Source: Saprospirales bacterium
Lineage (GTDB): Bacteria > Bacteroidota > Bacteroidia > Chitinophagales > Saprospiraceae
NCBI GenBank assembly: GCA_016719895.1
Contig: JADJYG010000030.1
Location: 1-64,000, forward strand
Reading direction: 5' to 3'
DNA length: 64,000 nucleotides
A program made the translations under genes and the position numbers. Positions 54,501-64,000 of the stretch are shown here, piece by piece (the first letter of the stretch is position 1; each line of letters begins with the position of its first letter). The notes beneath the pieces are model-generated. The model did no database searches. It saw only the letters and a list, made by a program, of their open reading frames with translations, and was not told the DNA's origin.

Positions 54501-57500
54501 CAACCCCTCGATCGCGTACTCGTGGTCGGGCGGGGCCGGCGCGGGCATGCCCGACGGCAACAGCACGGGCCTGAACCCGTCGATCCCGGCCTTTACCGCC
54601 GGCGCGGCGGAAGGCACCTGGACGGTGACGGTGACGGCGAGCCTGGGCGCGTGCAACGACACGGAAGAATTTGAAATAGAAATAAACGATGCCGGCGGCC
54701 TGCACTGGGTGAACTGCCCGGCAGACATGACGATAAACAACGACGTGGACAAATGCGGGGCGAACGTGAACTGGACGCCTCCGACGGCGCTGGACGACTG
54801 CGACGACGCGACGGTGAGCGGTCCCGTGGGCGGCGACCCGGGCGATTTCTTCGCGGTGGGCATGCATACGATAACTTATGAGGCTACCGACGGCAACGGC
54901 AACACGATAACTTGTTCATTCAAGATCACGGTAGCGGACATGCAGTTGCCGGACGCGGTGTGCAAGGATATCACGGTTGTGCTGGATGCGGGCACAAGCA
55001 GTTGCGCGCTGCTGGATGACGATTTTGCGACCGATCCGGCGCTGGCGCCGGGGAACGTGGACGGGTCGTGGTACCCGGATCGTTACCCGCCGTCGGCTTT
55101 CGTATCGGATGCGGGCCGTTTGAAAATATCGATCAGCGCCTCGGACGGCGCGCAGTTGCGTCCTCCGGGCTATTCGTCGGCGTTTTACAACACGCAGGGT
55201 CGCAAATACAACCAATGCGGGGAGTGCGTGACGCTTGCGCGGGCGGACTTGTACATACCGTCGGCCTGGGCGACGCAATTCCGGCGCACGGATTTGTGGG
55301 CGACGGCCTTCGACGCGAGCGACGCCATATCATTTTACCCGATAATCGGGTTCCGGAACATAGACGGCGCAAGCCCGACGCTGTCGTACTGGGACGGCGC
55401 GGCGTGGGTGAACCTTGGCGCCCCGGCGGCCTACGACACGTGGTACACGCTGGAATTGAGGTTGAGCGGGGGTAACGTGGAGTACCTGGTTGATAACGTG
55501 GTAGTGGGCACGGTAGCCTCCGGGGGCTCGACGTATTTGGGCAACATCATCATGCAGGCGTACAACTTCAACGACAATACGCTGGGAGCGAGTTACGATC
55601 CGGGACCGGATAATTCGTACGACGCGTTTTGGGATAATTTATACACGTCGGGTTCCGGCGGGAGCATATATACCGACCCGGTAACGGGCGATCGCTACTG
55701 CCTCAACGGGGCAATCGTGGCGGCTTCGGATGTGAACAACAGCAGCAGCGACAACTGCCCCGGCGTGACGGTGAGCATAGACAACGGTACGTTCGACTGC
55801 GACGACCTGGGCCAGAACATCGTGATCCTGACGGCCACGGACGCGTCGAACAACACGGCCAGTTGCATGGCGGTGGTGACGGTGGTGGACGAGACGGCGC
55901 CGGTGCTGGAACTGCCCGGCTAACCTGACGGCCGTATGCGCGGCGAGCGAAGAGCCGGCGTATGCCAGCTGGGCGGCCTTCACGGCTGACGGCGGCACGG
56001 GTTCGGACAATTGCGGGCTGAACACGGCATCGTTCGTGCTGGAAAGCGAACTGGACAACGGGCTGAGCTGCCCGAAAACGATTACGCGGATTTACCGCGT
56101 GGCCGACAATTCCGGCAACACGGCTACCTGCACGCAAGCGGTAACGGTGGACGACAATGTCAACCCCGTGGTGACGCTGCTGGGCGCTGCTTCGATGGAG
56201 TTGTGCCAGGGTGAGGTATTTGTGGATCCGGGCGCGACGGCCGACGACAATTGCAGCGGTAATCTGAGCGTAAATATAGTGGTAACAGGCTCCGTTAATA
56301 CGGCGGCGGCGGCTGTTTATCAACTGGAATATACCGCCACGGATGCCTGTGGCAATGTGCATACGCAAACGCGGACCGTGACGGTCAATGCCAACCCGAC
56401 GGTCACGGGCGTAATCACGAACGTCTCCTGCCACGGCGGCAGCAACGGCGCGATCAACATCACGGCTGCCGGCGGCACGCCGGGCTATACCTACAACTGG
56501 GACGGCCCGGGCGTGGTAGCGGCAAACGAAGACCAGACCAACCTGCCCGGCGGCACCTACTTAGTTACGGTGACGGACTCGGAGGGTTGCTCGGTCACGG
56601 AGGCGTTCGGGATTACCGAACCCACCGAACTGCAAGTCTCGATCAACAGCCAAACCAACGTGGATTGCAACGGTGAAGCCACCGGCGCCGCCACGGTATC
56701 GGCCAGCGGCGGCACGGCTCCTTATGAGTATGACTGGACGGGTAATCCGACCGGCGACGGCACAGCCAGCGTAAGTGACCTGGCAGCGGGCACCTACACG
56801 GTGACGGTGACGGACGACAACGATTGCACGGCTACGGTTTCCGTAACGATTACGGAACCGACGCTGCTGATTGCTGAAATCATCAGCCAAACCAGCGAGA
56901 CCTGCGCCGGCGGCTTCGACGGCGGCGCCACGGTGAACGCCACCGGCGGCGCCACGCCCTACACCTACGACTGGTCGAACGACGGCCCCGACGACCCGGA
57001 CGACGACACCAATACGGCTTCTTTCCTGACCGCCGGTACCTATACGGTTACGGTAACGGATGCCAACGACTGCACGGCTACTGCCGAGGTCACCATCGGC
57101 TCCGGCCTGGCAGTACCCGATCTGGCACTGACGGCCATCGGGCCAGAAGGCGCCGTTTGCGGCGCCGAAATTTCCGTACGGATTGAAGTGCAACAATTTG
57201 TCAGCATCGGCTCGCTGCAATTCAGCGTGAACTGGGACGACACCGAACTGCAATTGCTGAGCAATCCGGCGTTGGCCATCGACGGCGATATGCCGGTGAT
57301 CGGCACGCCGGCGACGGACCAGTTGACCTATTCCTGGGCGGATGCGGACTTTGCGCCCTACGGCGCGGGACTAGCCGACGGCACGACGATTTTGACCATG
57401 ACGTTCAAAGTGTTGTCCAATATGACAACCGACGTGAACGTGACTATCACGGGCGTTCCAACCACAATAGAAGCGTCAACTGGCGATTTCTGTCCCGTCA

Positions 57501-60500
57501 ACGTCGCGGTATTTAACGAAGTGGATTTCGACGTGGATAAAATCACCGTCGATTGCCCGGATAACGTTACGACCTGCCTCGAAACCCCGGCTTTCACCCT
57601 GCCCGACGGCACGCCTGCGGGCGGTACGTTCAGCGGCACGGGCGTGGTCAACATCGACGAATTTGATCCGGCTGTTGCCGGCGCGGGGGTGCATGTAATT
57701 ACCTACACGGGTACGGACGCCAACGGCTGTTCCAACACCTGCACGTTTACAGTGACGGTCATCGACGTGGAAATCAACCCGATCGCCAACGTGGGTCCGG
57801 TATGCCCGGGCGCCACGGTGCCTGCGATCCTCTTGTCGGCCATTCCGAACGACCCGGCCATCGCATATTCTTGGTCCGGCGGCGCGGGCGCGGGCCTGGC
57901 CAACGGCAACAGCACCGGCCTAAACCCGGCGATCCCCTCCTTTACGGCGGGCGCTACCGAAGGCACCTGGACGGTGACGGTGACCGCCACCCTGGGCGCT
58001 TGCACGGACACCGAAGAATTTGAAATCACGATAGACGACGCCGGCGGCCTGCACTGGGTGAACTGCCCGGCGGATATGACGGTGAACAACGACGTGGATA
58101 AATGCGGCGCCAACATCAACTGGACGCCGCCCACGGCCCTGGACGATTGCGACGATGCGACAGTGACCGGCCCGACGGGCGGCACGCCGGGTTCGTTCTT
58201 TGGCGTGGGCATGCACACGATAACCTACGAGGCCACCGACGGCAACGGCAATACCATCACCTGCTCGTTCACGATCACAGTGGTGGACATGCAACTCCCC
58301 GATGCGGTATGTAAAGATATTACTGTGGCTTTAGTGGGCAACTCGGTCAACATTACAGCCGCCAATGTGGACAACAGTAGCAGCGACAACTGCCCCGGCA
58401 TGACGCTGGGCATCAACAACGGATCGTTTAGCTGCGCAACCTCGGCCAAAACATCGTGATCCTGACTGCTACGGACGCAGCCTTGAACACGGCAAGTTGT
58501 ATGGCCGTGGTGACGGTGGTGGATAATACTCCGCCGGCCCTTACTTGCCCGCCGGCCCTGACTGCCGTATGCGCTGCCAGTGAAGAACCGGTTTACGCCA
58601 ATTTGGCGGCTTTCACCGGCGATGGCGGAAGCGCTTCGGATAATTGCACGATAAATGCCGCTTCGTTTATCCTGGAAAGCGAAACCGACAACGGCCTGGT
58701 TTGTCCGAAAACGATCACGCGTACTTACCGCATCGCCGATAAAAGCGGCAATACCGCTACCTGCTCGCAAACGCTGACGGTGGACGACAACACGGCGCCC
58801 AGCCTGCAATTTGCCATTGCCGACGCGCCGAAAACCTGCGGCACGCTCGCTGCCGGCGATATCGCTTTCGCAGCCTTCCAATCGGATGACCCGGATCAAT
58901 TCGCCTTTGTTGCGCTGACCAGCATTGCAGCTGGTGCGGAAATAAACTTTACCGACAACGGTTGGGAAACCGATAACACGTTCCGCACCGGCGAAGGCGT
59001 CATCAAATGGACGGCGCCTGGCGGCGGCTTGGCTGCCGGTACCGTGGTAACGGTGAACCCGGCTGCTTTAACGGCGTCTACCGGAACGGTATCCAGCGTG
59101 ACCGGTTCGTTTGCTTTCAGTACTTCCGGCGATCAGGGTATCGCTTTCTGTGGTACCTTCACTGTTGCCACGGGTGCAATATCCGGGACTGTCCTGGCCG
59201 GCGTTCAGTTCAACGCCGCTTCCTGGGATGCCAACGCAACCAGCGCTAACACCTCCGCCCTGCCCTTGGGTTTGACCAACGGCACGAACGCCATAGCGGT
59301 AGGTAATGTGGACAATGGGAAATTTGCCTGCGCCGTCGCGCCGACCGGTTCGAAAGCGACGGTGGCTACCACCATCAATACCGCGGCCAACTGGACAACC
59401 AGCAACGACGTCCTGTTGCCCGCCGTAGCCTCCTGCACCTACACTATCCTGGCTACGCCGGAAGCGACAGTCAACCTTTCCTGCGACGAACCGCTGCCCG
59501 CAATTCCCGTGGCTACGGCCATCGACAACTGTACGGCGCCCGTGGATGTGGAGTTTTTCGAAACAATTACGCCGGGGTCCTGCGAAAATAATTACACCCT
59601 CGTCCGTACCTGGACGGCGGAAGACGCCTGCGGCAATACCGCCATATTTACTCAAACGATTACGGTGGACGACGACGAAGCGCCGGAAATCGACCCGCCG
59701 GCCGACCTGACAGTGAGTTGCCTGCCGAACCAGCAGGACAACATGCTGCTGATCCTGGACTGGCTGGACGACTACACGGCCTCAGACAACTGCGACGGCA
59801 CGCTCACGGTGACCAACAACTTCAACCCGGATATCATCAACTACTGCACGGGCACGGACATCACGGTGACCTGGACGGCGACCGACGCCTGCGGCAACAC
59901 GGCCTCGACCTCGGCGATGATCGTGGTGAATAAAGACGAGACAGCTCCGGTGTTCACGGTCTGCCCGGCGGATATCACGTTCAACAACGACGTGGACAAA
60001 TGCGGCGCTAATGTGACCTGGCCGATTCCCGTAGCGGTGGACTTTTGCTCGGGCGCTACGGTGGAGCATACTTCGGGCAACCCGCAAGGTTCGTTCCTGA
60101 CGGTCGGCACGGTTTATACGCAAGTGTACATGGCCGCGGACGGCTGCGGCAACACAGCGACCTGCGACATCAACATTACGGTGCGGGATATGCAGTTGCC
60201 CGAATTAACCTGCCCGAGCACGGACATCGTCGTAAACAATGACGAAGGCGAGTGTAATGCCCGCGTGATCTACGACGTACATGCAACGGACAACTGCGGT
60301 TCGGCGGTTCCGGCGATTCCGGGTTATACCTACCTGGGAACGTACAACGGCAGCCATTACTATGTTTCGCCCGCCGACCTGGGTCAGTTGGTGACCTGGC
60401 AACAGGCCCAAACCACGGCGGCACAATACGGCGGTAGCCTGGTAGCGATTGAAAGTGCGGGTGAGCAAGCCCAGCTCGACGCATGGGTGGCTCTTGGCTG

Positions 60501-63500
60501 GCAATACTGGATCGGCTTAGTGTACACTGACCTGTACGGTCAATTCCTGTGGACAAACGGCCAGACCCTGGGCTATACGAACTGGGGCCCGGGCCAACCG
60601 GGCGTTCTCAGTGGTGAGATTGTGTACTACTGGGATTTGGTGAGCGCGGTGACGGATGGCTGGTATGATTCGCCTAATATTTTGGATTCACGCCGCGCGA
60701 TTCTGGAAATTCCCGCACAGGGTGCGGTACTGACAGCCTGCCGAGCGGGGATGAATTCCCGGTAGGTGTGACGGCGGTGTCTTATACTACTACGGACGCC
60801 AGCGGCAACTCGACGAGTTGCGCGTTCAATGTTGTGGTGCAGGATGCCGAGGCGCCCGAAGTGGAGGAATGCCCGGACGACATCCAGGTGGGCACCGACC
60901 CCGGCGTATGCACGGCGGTGGTGAACTACCTGGTTGAATTTGATGATAATTGCGATAACAACCTGACGCTGACCCTCGACGAAGGCTTGAACTCGGGTGC
61001 TGCCTTCCCGTTAGGTACGACGAAAGTGGAATGGATAGCGACGGACGACGCGGGCAACAGTTCGGTATGCGATTTCTACGTGACGGTGGTGGATGACGAG
61101 CAGCCGTCGCTGACGGCGCCGGCAGATTTGACGTTGGATTGCGGCGATATCAACGAAACGACGGATCCTTCGGCGCAGATATTGGACTGGCTGGCATTGG
61201 CCGCGGCGACGGACAACTGTGACGTGGAGGTACAGGTGACGCATGATTTCAGCCCGACGACGCTGGATATATGCGCGGGCGGCACGCTGACGGTTACGTG
61301 GACGGCAGTCGATGACGCGGGCAACACCACAACAACGGCAGCACAGATCACGGTAATTCCGGATACGGAAAAGCCGTCGATTGTGGTGCCGGCCCCGCTG
61401 GTGCTGGATTGCGGCGACATCAACGAAACGAGCGACCCGTCGGCGCAAATCCTGGATTGGCTGGGCGCTGCCACGGCTTCGGACAACTGCGACACCGACC
61501 CCGAGTTGGCTTACGACTTCGATATGTCGCAACTGGTGATCTGCACGACGGAAGTGTACACCATCACGGTGACGTGGACGGCGACGGATCATTGCAACAA
61601 CACGACATCGAAGACGCAGACGATCACGGTAATTCCGGATACGGAAAAGCCGTCGATTGTGGTGCCGGCCCCGCTGGTGCTGGATTGCGGCGACATCAAC
61701 GAAACGAGCGACCCGTCGGCGCAAATCCTGGACTGGCTGGCCTCAGCCACGGCGACGGACAACTGCGACACCGATCCCGAGTTGGCTTATGACTTCGATA
61801 TGTCGCAACTGGTGATCTGCACGACGGCGACGTACACCATCACGGTGACGTGGACGGCGACGGATCATTGCAACAACACGACATCGAAAACGCAGACGAT
61901 CACGGTAATTCCGGATACGGAAGCCCCGGTGATTACGGCGCCGGATGATATCACGCTGGATTGCGGCGACATCAACGAAACGAGCGACCCGTCGGCGCAA
62001 ATCCTGGATTGGCTGGCCTCGGCTACTGCGACGGACAACTGCGACACAGATCCGGAGTTGACCTACAATTTCAACATGACGGACCTGGTAATCTGCACGA
62101 CGGCGACGTATACGATTTATGTGACGTGGACGGCGACGGATGCCTGCAACAATACGACGCAGCGCGGACGGTCGATCACGGTAATTCCGGATACGGAAGC
62201 CCCGGTGATTACGGCGCCGGATGATATCACGCTGGATTGCGGCGACATCAACGAAACGAGCGACCCGTCGGCGCAAATCCTGGACTGGCTGGCCTCAGCC
62301 ACGGCGACGGACAACTGCGACACCGATCCGGAGTTGACCTATAATTTCAACATGACGGACCTGGTGATCTGCACCACGGCGACCTACACGATTTATGTGA
62401 CGTGGACGGCGACGGATGCCTGCAACAATACGACGCAGCGCGGACGGTCGATCACGGTAATCCCGGATACGGAAGCCCCGGTGATTACGGCGCCGGATGA
62501 TATCACGCTGGATTGCGGCGACATCAACGAAACGAGCGACCCCTCGGCGCAAATCCTGGACTGGCTGGCCTCAGCCACGGCGACGGACAACTGCGACACC
62601 GATCCGGAGTTGACCTACAATTTCAACATCACGGACCTGAAGATTTGCACGACGGAAACGTACACGATCTACGTGACCTGGACGGCGACGGATGCCTGCA
62701 ACAATACGACGCAGCGCGGACGGTCGATCACGGTAATCCCGGATACGGAAAAACCGTCGATCACTACGCCGGCGCCGCTCATATTGGATTGCGGGGACAT
62801 CAACGAGACGAGCGATCCCTCGGCGCAAATTCTGGACTGGCTGGCTTCGGCCACGGCAACGGATAATTGCGACACCGATCCGGAGTTGACGTACGATTTC
62901 AATATGTCGCAACTGGTAATTTGTACCACGTCGACCTATACGATTTGGGTGACGTGGACGGCGACGGATCATTGCGGCAACGTTAGAACGAAGGCACAGC
63001 CGATCATGGTGATACCAGACGTACAGAAGCCGACGCTGACAGTACCCGCCCCGCTGGTGCTGGATTGCGGCGACATCAATGAAACGAGCGACCCCTCGGC
63101 GCAAATCCTGGACTGGCTGGCCACGGCCACTGCGACGGACAACTGCGACACCGATCCGGAGTTGACGTACGATTTCGATATGTCGCAACTGGTGATCTGC
63201 ACGACGGCGACGTACACCATCACGGTGACGTGGACGGCCGTGGACCACTGCAACAACACAACAAGCAAGCAGCAGACGATCACGGTGATACCAGACGTAC
63301 AGAAGCCGACGCTGACAGTACCCGCCCCGCTGGTGCTGGACTGCGGCGACATCAACGAAACGAGCGACCCCTCGGCGCAAGTTCTGGATTGGCTGGCCAC
63401 GGCCACCGCGACGGACAACTGCGACACCGATCCGGAGTTGACGTACGACTTCGATATGTCGCAACTGGTGATCTGCACGACGGCGACGTACACCATCACG

Positions 63501-64000
63501 GTGACGTGGACGGCCGTGGACCATTGCAACAATTCGACAACCAAGGCGCAGACGATCACGGTAATTCCGGACACGGAAAAACCGTCGATCACCGTACCGG
63601 CCCCGCTGGTTCTGGACTGCGGCGACATCAACGAAACGAGCGACCCCTCGGCGCAAGTTCTGGATTGGCTGGCCACGGCCACCGCGACGGACAACTGCGA
63701 TACCGATCCGGAGTTGACGTACGATTTCGATATGTCGCAACTGGTGATCTGCACGACGGCGACGTACACCATCACGGTGACGTGGACGGCGAACGACGCG
63801 TGCAACAACACGACACAAAAGACGCAGACGATCACGGTGATACCGGATATACAGAAGCCGACGCTGACAGTACCCGCCCCGCTGGTGCTGGATTGCGGCG
63901 ACATCAACGAAACGAGCGACCCCTCGGCGCAAATCCTGGACTGGCTGGCCTCGGCCACGGCGACGGACAACTGCGATACCGATCCGGAGTTGACGTACGA
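39510..64000 (+). CDS. Giant T9SS-type adhesin gene, incomplete at window end (over 24.4 kb, many frameshifts)
   Basis: I chose the ATG at 39510 because it opens a signal peptide (TLLFSIVFAFIFSIANLLFL, ending INAQ). Order of parts: Gly-rich domain (39630-40290); Ig-like units with FSYQWYYQ motifs (40600-41230); PKD-like units (41230-43560); two cohesin-like domains (43580-44000, 44240-44670); an 11-copy 96-aa HYR array (44987-48113); segmental repeats with PKD/SprB-like units and nested jelly-roll domains (48620-56385); a third cohesin-like domain (57115-57540); HYR units with nested lamin-tail-like and C-type lectin domains (58280-60860); and an 11-unit 92-aa HYR array continuing past the edge. 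The coding strand needs about 20 frame corrections, most at homopolymers. No sorting domain is visible because the 3' end is outside. From about 60735 to 64000 the frame is open. An adhesive or matrix role is inferred from architecture. Confidence 0.78.
39630..40290 (+). other. Glycine-rich N-terminal domain
   Basis: The opening VTYSTPGTYTFTVPDGVTSV is followed by about 180 residues dominated by Gly-Gly, Gly-Ser and Gly-Ala, ending in GAVILSWTC. The DNA is a GGC-rich quasi-microsatellite yet the frame holds, so selection on the protein is likely. Similar Gly-rich domains occur at the head of other bacterial surface proteins. Confidence 0.7.
43580..44670 (+). other. Two cohesin-like domains, second a near copy of the first
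   Basis: Both start with PISVTCGDQ and continue through SNSFTDISSLQFSVEWDET (partly frameshifted in the first), QIGGVGGDPLIGDGDALTMG, and FSSNFCSNTVTSVNG-like endings. An amphipathic strand pattern around LQFSVEWD is the cohesin hallmark. A diverged third copy lies at 57115-57540 (SIGSLQFSVNWDDTELQLL). Confidence 0.6.
44987..48113 (+). repeat. Tandem array: 11 copies of a 288-bp (96-aa) HYR-like unit
   Basis: Unit starts (CPVTRxIEGCNTGA) fall at about 44987, 45275, 45550, 45832, 46120, 46408, 46696, 46984, 47272, 47557 and 47845. Most steps are exactly 288 bp. Units share ITGPAYSTTSAASSEAEFE, SDACGITEVTYIDVA and RTWTVKDACGNIKTC. Indels break copies 2, 3 and 9. Confidence 0.9.
48620..56385 (+). 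repeat. Three large segmental repeats (about 2.4, 2.68 and 2.69 kb)
   Basis: Anchors at 48642, 51043, 53721 and 56417 (ACGAA[T/C]GTCTCCTGCCACGG) mark copy boundaries. A diverged fourth partial copy runs on to about 58500. Long blocks are identical or nearly so, for example 51720-53180 against 54420-55890. Copy 1 lacks about 282 bp present in copies 2 and 3 (51602-51885). Each copy encodes PKD/SprB-like units, an HYR unit, and an HYR unit containing a nested jelly-roll-like domain. Confidence 0.88.
54985..55715 (+). other. Jelly-roll-like domain nested in HYR (copy 3, intact frame)
   Basis: About 240 residues lie between the HYR halves AVCKDITVVLDAG and AASDVNNSSSDNCPG. The insert has a beta-rich pattern with PPSAFVSDAGRLKISIS, WYTLELRLSGGNVEYLVDNV and YDAFWDNLYTS, resembling concanavalin/LamG-type jelly rolls. 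Copies 1 and 2 lie at about 49600-50330 and 52290-53010 but carry homopolymer indels. The paralogous HYR at 58300-58530 has no insert. Confidence 0.7.
58795..59470 (+). other. Lamin-tail-like domain within the HYR series
   Basis: After an HYR unit ending TLTVDDNTAPSLQFAI comes DIAFAAFQSDDPDQFAFVAL, then GAEINFTDNGWETDN, then TFRTGEGVIKWTAPGGGLAA and FAFSTSGDQGIAFCG. This pattern is that of lamin-tail-like domains found in secreted bacterial proteins. HYR sequence resumes at VNLSCDEPLPAIPVATAIDN. Confidence 0.55.
60325..60714 (+). other. C-type lectin-like domain nested in HYR
   Basis: The HYR first half (CPSTDIVVNNDEGECNARVI, then DVHATDNCGSAVP) is followed by HYYVSPADLGQLVTWQQAQT, GGSLVAIESAGEQAQLDAW, YWIGLVYTDLYGQFLWTNGQ and YTNWGPGQPG, the ordered core motifs of a C-type lectin-like fold. 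HYR sequence returns as GAVLT, then, after a frame change at about 60735, SLPSGDEFPVGVTAVSYTTT. CTLDs bind sugars, proteins or ice in different families; the ligand here is unknown. Confidence 0.75.
61134..64000 (+). repeat. Tandem array: at least 11 units of 276 bp (92-aa) HYR-like
   Basis: The LDCGDINET codons recur at 61134, 61404 and then every 276 bp exactly (61680, 61956, 62232, 62508, 62784, 63060, 63336, 63612, 63888). The window ends inside the last unit. Units share SDPSAQILDWL, TDNCDTDPELTYDF and TYTITVTWTATD. No frameshift is seen in this array, in contrast to the rest of the gene. Confidence 0.92.

Noticed and set aside
60325..60714. Diversity-generating retroelement target (CTLD is the usual variable-protein fold)
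   Set aside because: No reverse transcriptase, template repeat or adenine-biased variable region is visible, and the CTLD is internal rather than C-terminal.
41780..60740. Programmed ribosomal frameshifting to join the frames
   Set aside because: There are about 20 shifts in both directions without shared slippery sequences, and sister copies of the same repeat are in frame.

Overview
The window comes from a Bacteroidota genome, most likely a member of the Saprospiria (inference). The evidence is secreted proteins ending in type IX secretion (T9SS) sorting domains of type A (genes ending at 8929, 23362, 25635 and 38714) and type B (gene ending at 15655), a TPR / membrane / HTH regulator of a kind common in that phylum, and an ISAs1-type insertion sequence. 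About 80% of the DNA encodes very large cysteine-rich, repeat-built surface proteins. I see no rRNA, tRNA or CRISPR array.

Layout. (1) 1-670: remains of a DoxX-like membrane gene on the minus strand. (2) 1458-8929: HYR-repeat adhesin 1, with a 13-copy 264-bp tandem array, a nested PA domain and a type A sorting domain, followed by a strong terminator. (3) 9143-9421: a collapsed DUF433/DUF5615 antitoxin-toxin pair. (4) 9797-15655: an intact 1952-aa PKD-repeat adhesin with a type B (CHU_C) sorting domain. (5) 15666-17177 minus: TPR/HTH regulator, convergent with the gene before it and divergent from the one after it. (6) 17379-23362: Asp-box beta-propeller adhesin with a dockerin/cohesin C-terminus. 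(7) 23.4-33.6 kb: an accessory zone of MITEs, hairpin repeats, an ISAs1-type element, an M23 peptidase, norCB and two AAA ATPase genes, nearly all frameshifted. (8) 33628-38714: a parallel-beta-helix adhesin that shares its C-terminal dockerin/cohesin module with gene 6. (9) 39510 to beyond 64000: a giant adhesin gene (over 24.4 kb) with a Gly-rich head, PKD/Ig-like domains, cohesin-like domains, an 11-copy 288-bp HYR array, three 2.4-2.7-kb segmental repeats and an 11-unit 276-bp HYR array that runs off the window.

Working picture: this is a T9SS adhesin locus with five secreted surface or matrix proteins (plus a secreted M23 peptidase) and one membrane-anchored regulator embedded among them. 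The most unusual feature is architectural. Four unrelated folded domains (PA, a jelly-roll-like domain, a lamin-tail-like domain and a C-type lectin domain) sit inside HYR repeats rather than between them. For the jelly-roll case the window also holds a close HYR paralogue without the insert.

Caution on quality: many genes are broken by single-base indels, most of them +/-1 in short homopolymers. Near-identical repeat copies disagree with each other at exactly these bases. I therefore treat most broken genes as probably intact in the organism, with sequencing or assembly indels, and give composite coordinates. Domain names are from my own reading of the translations; no database search was run.
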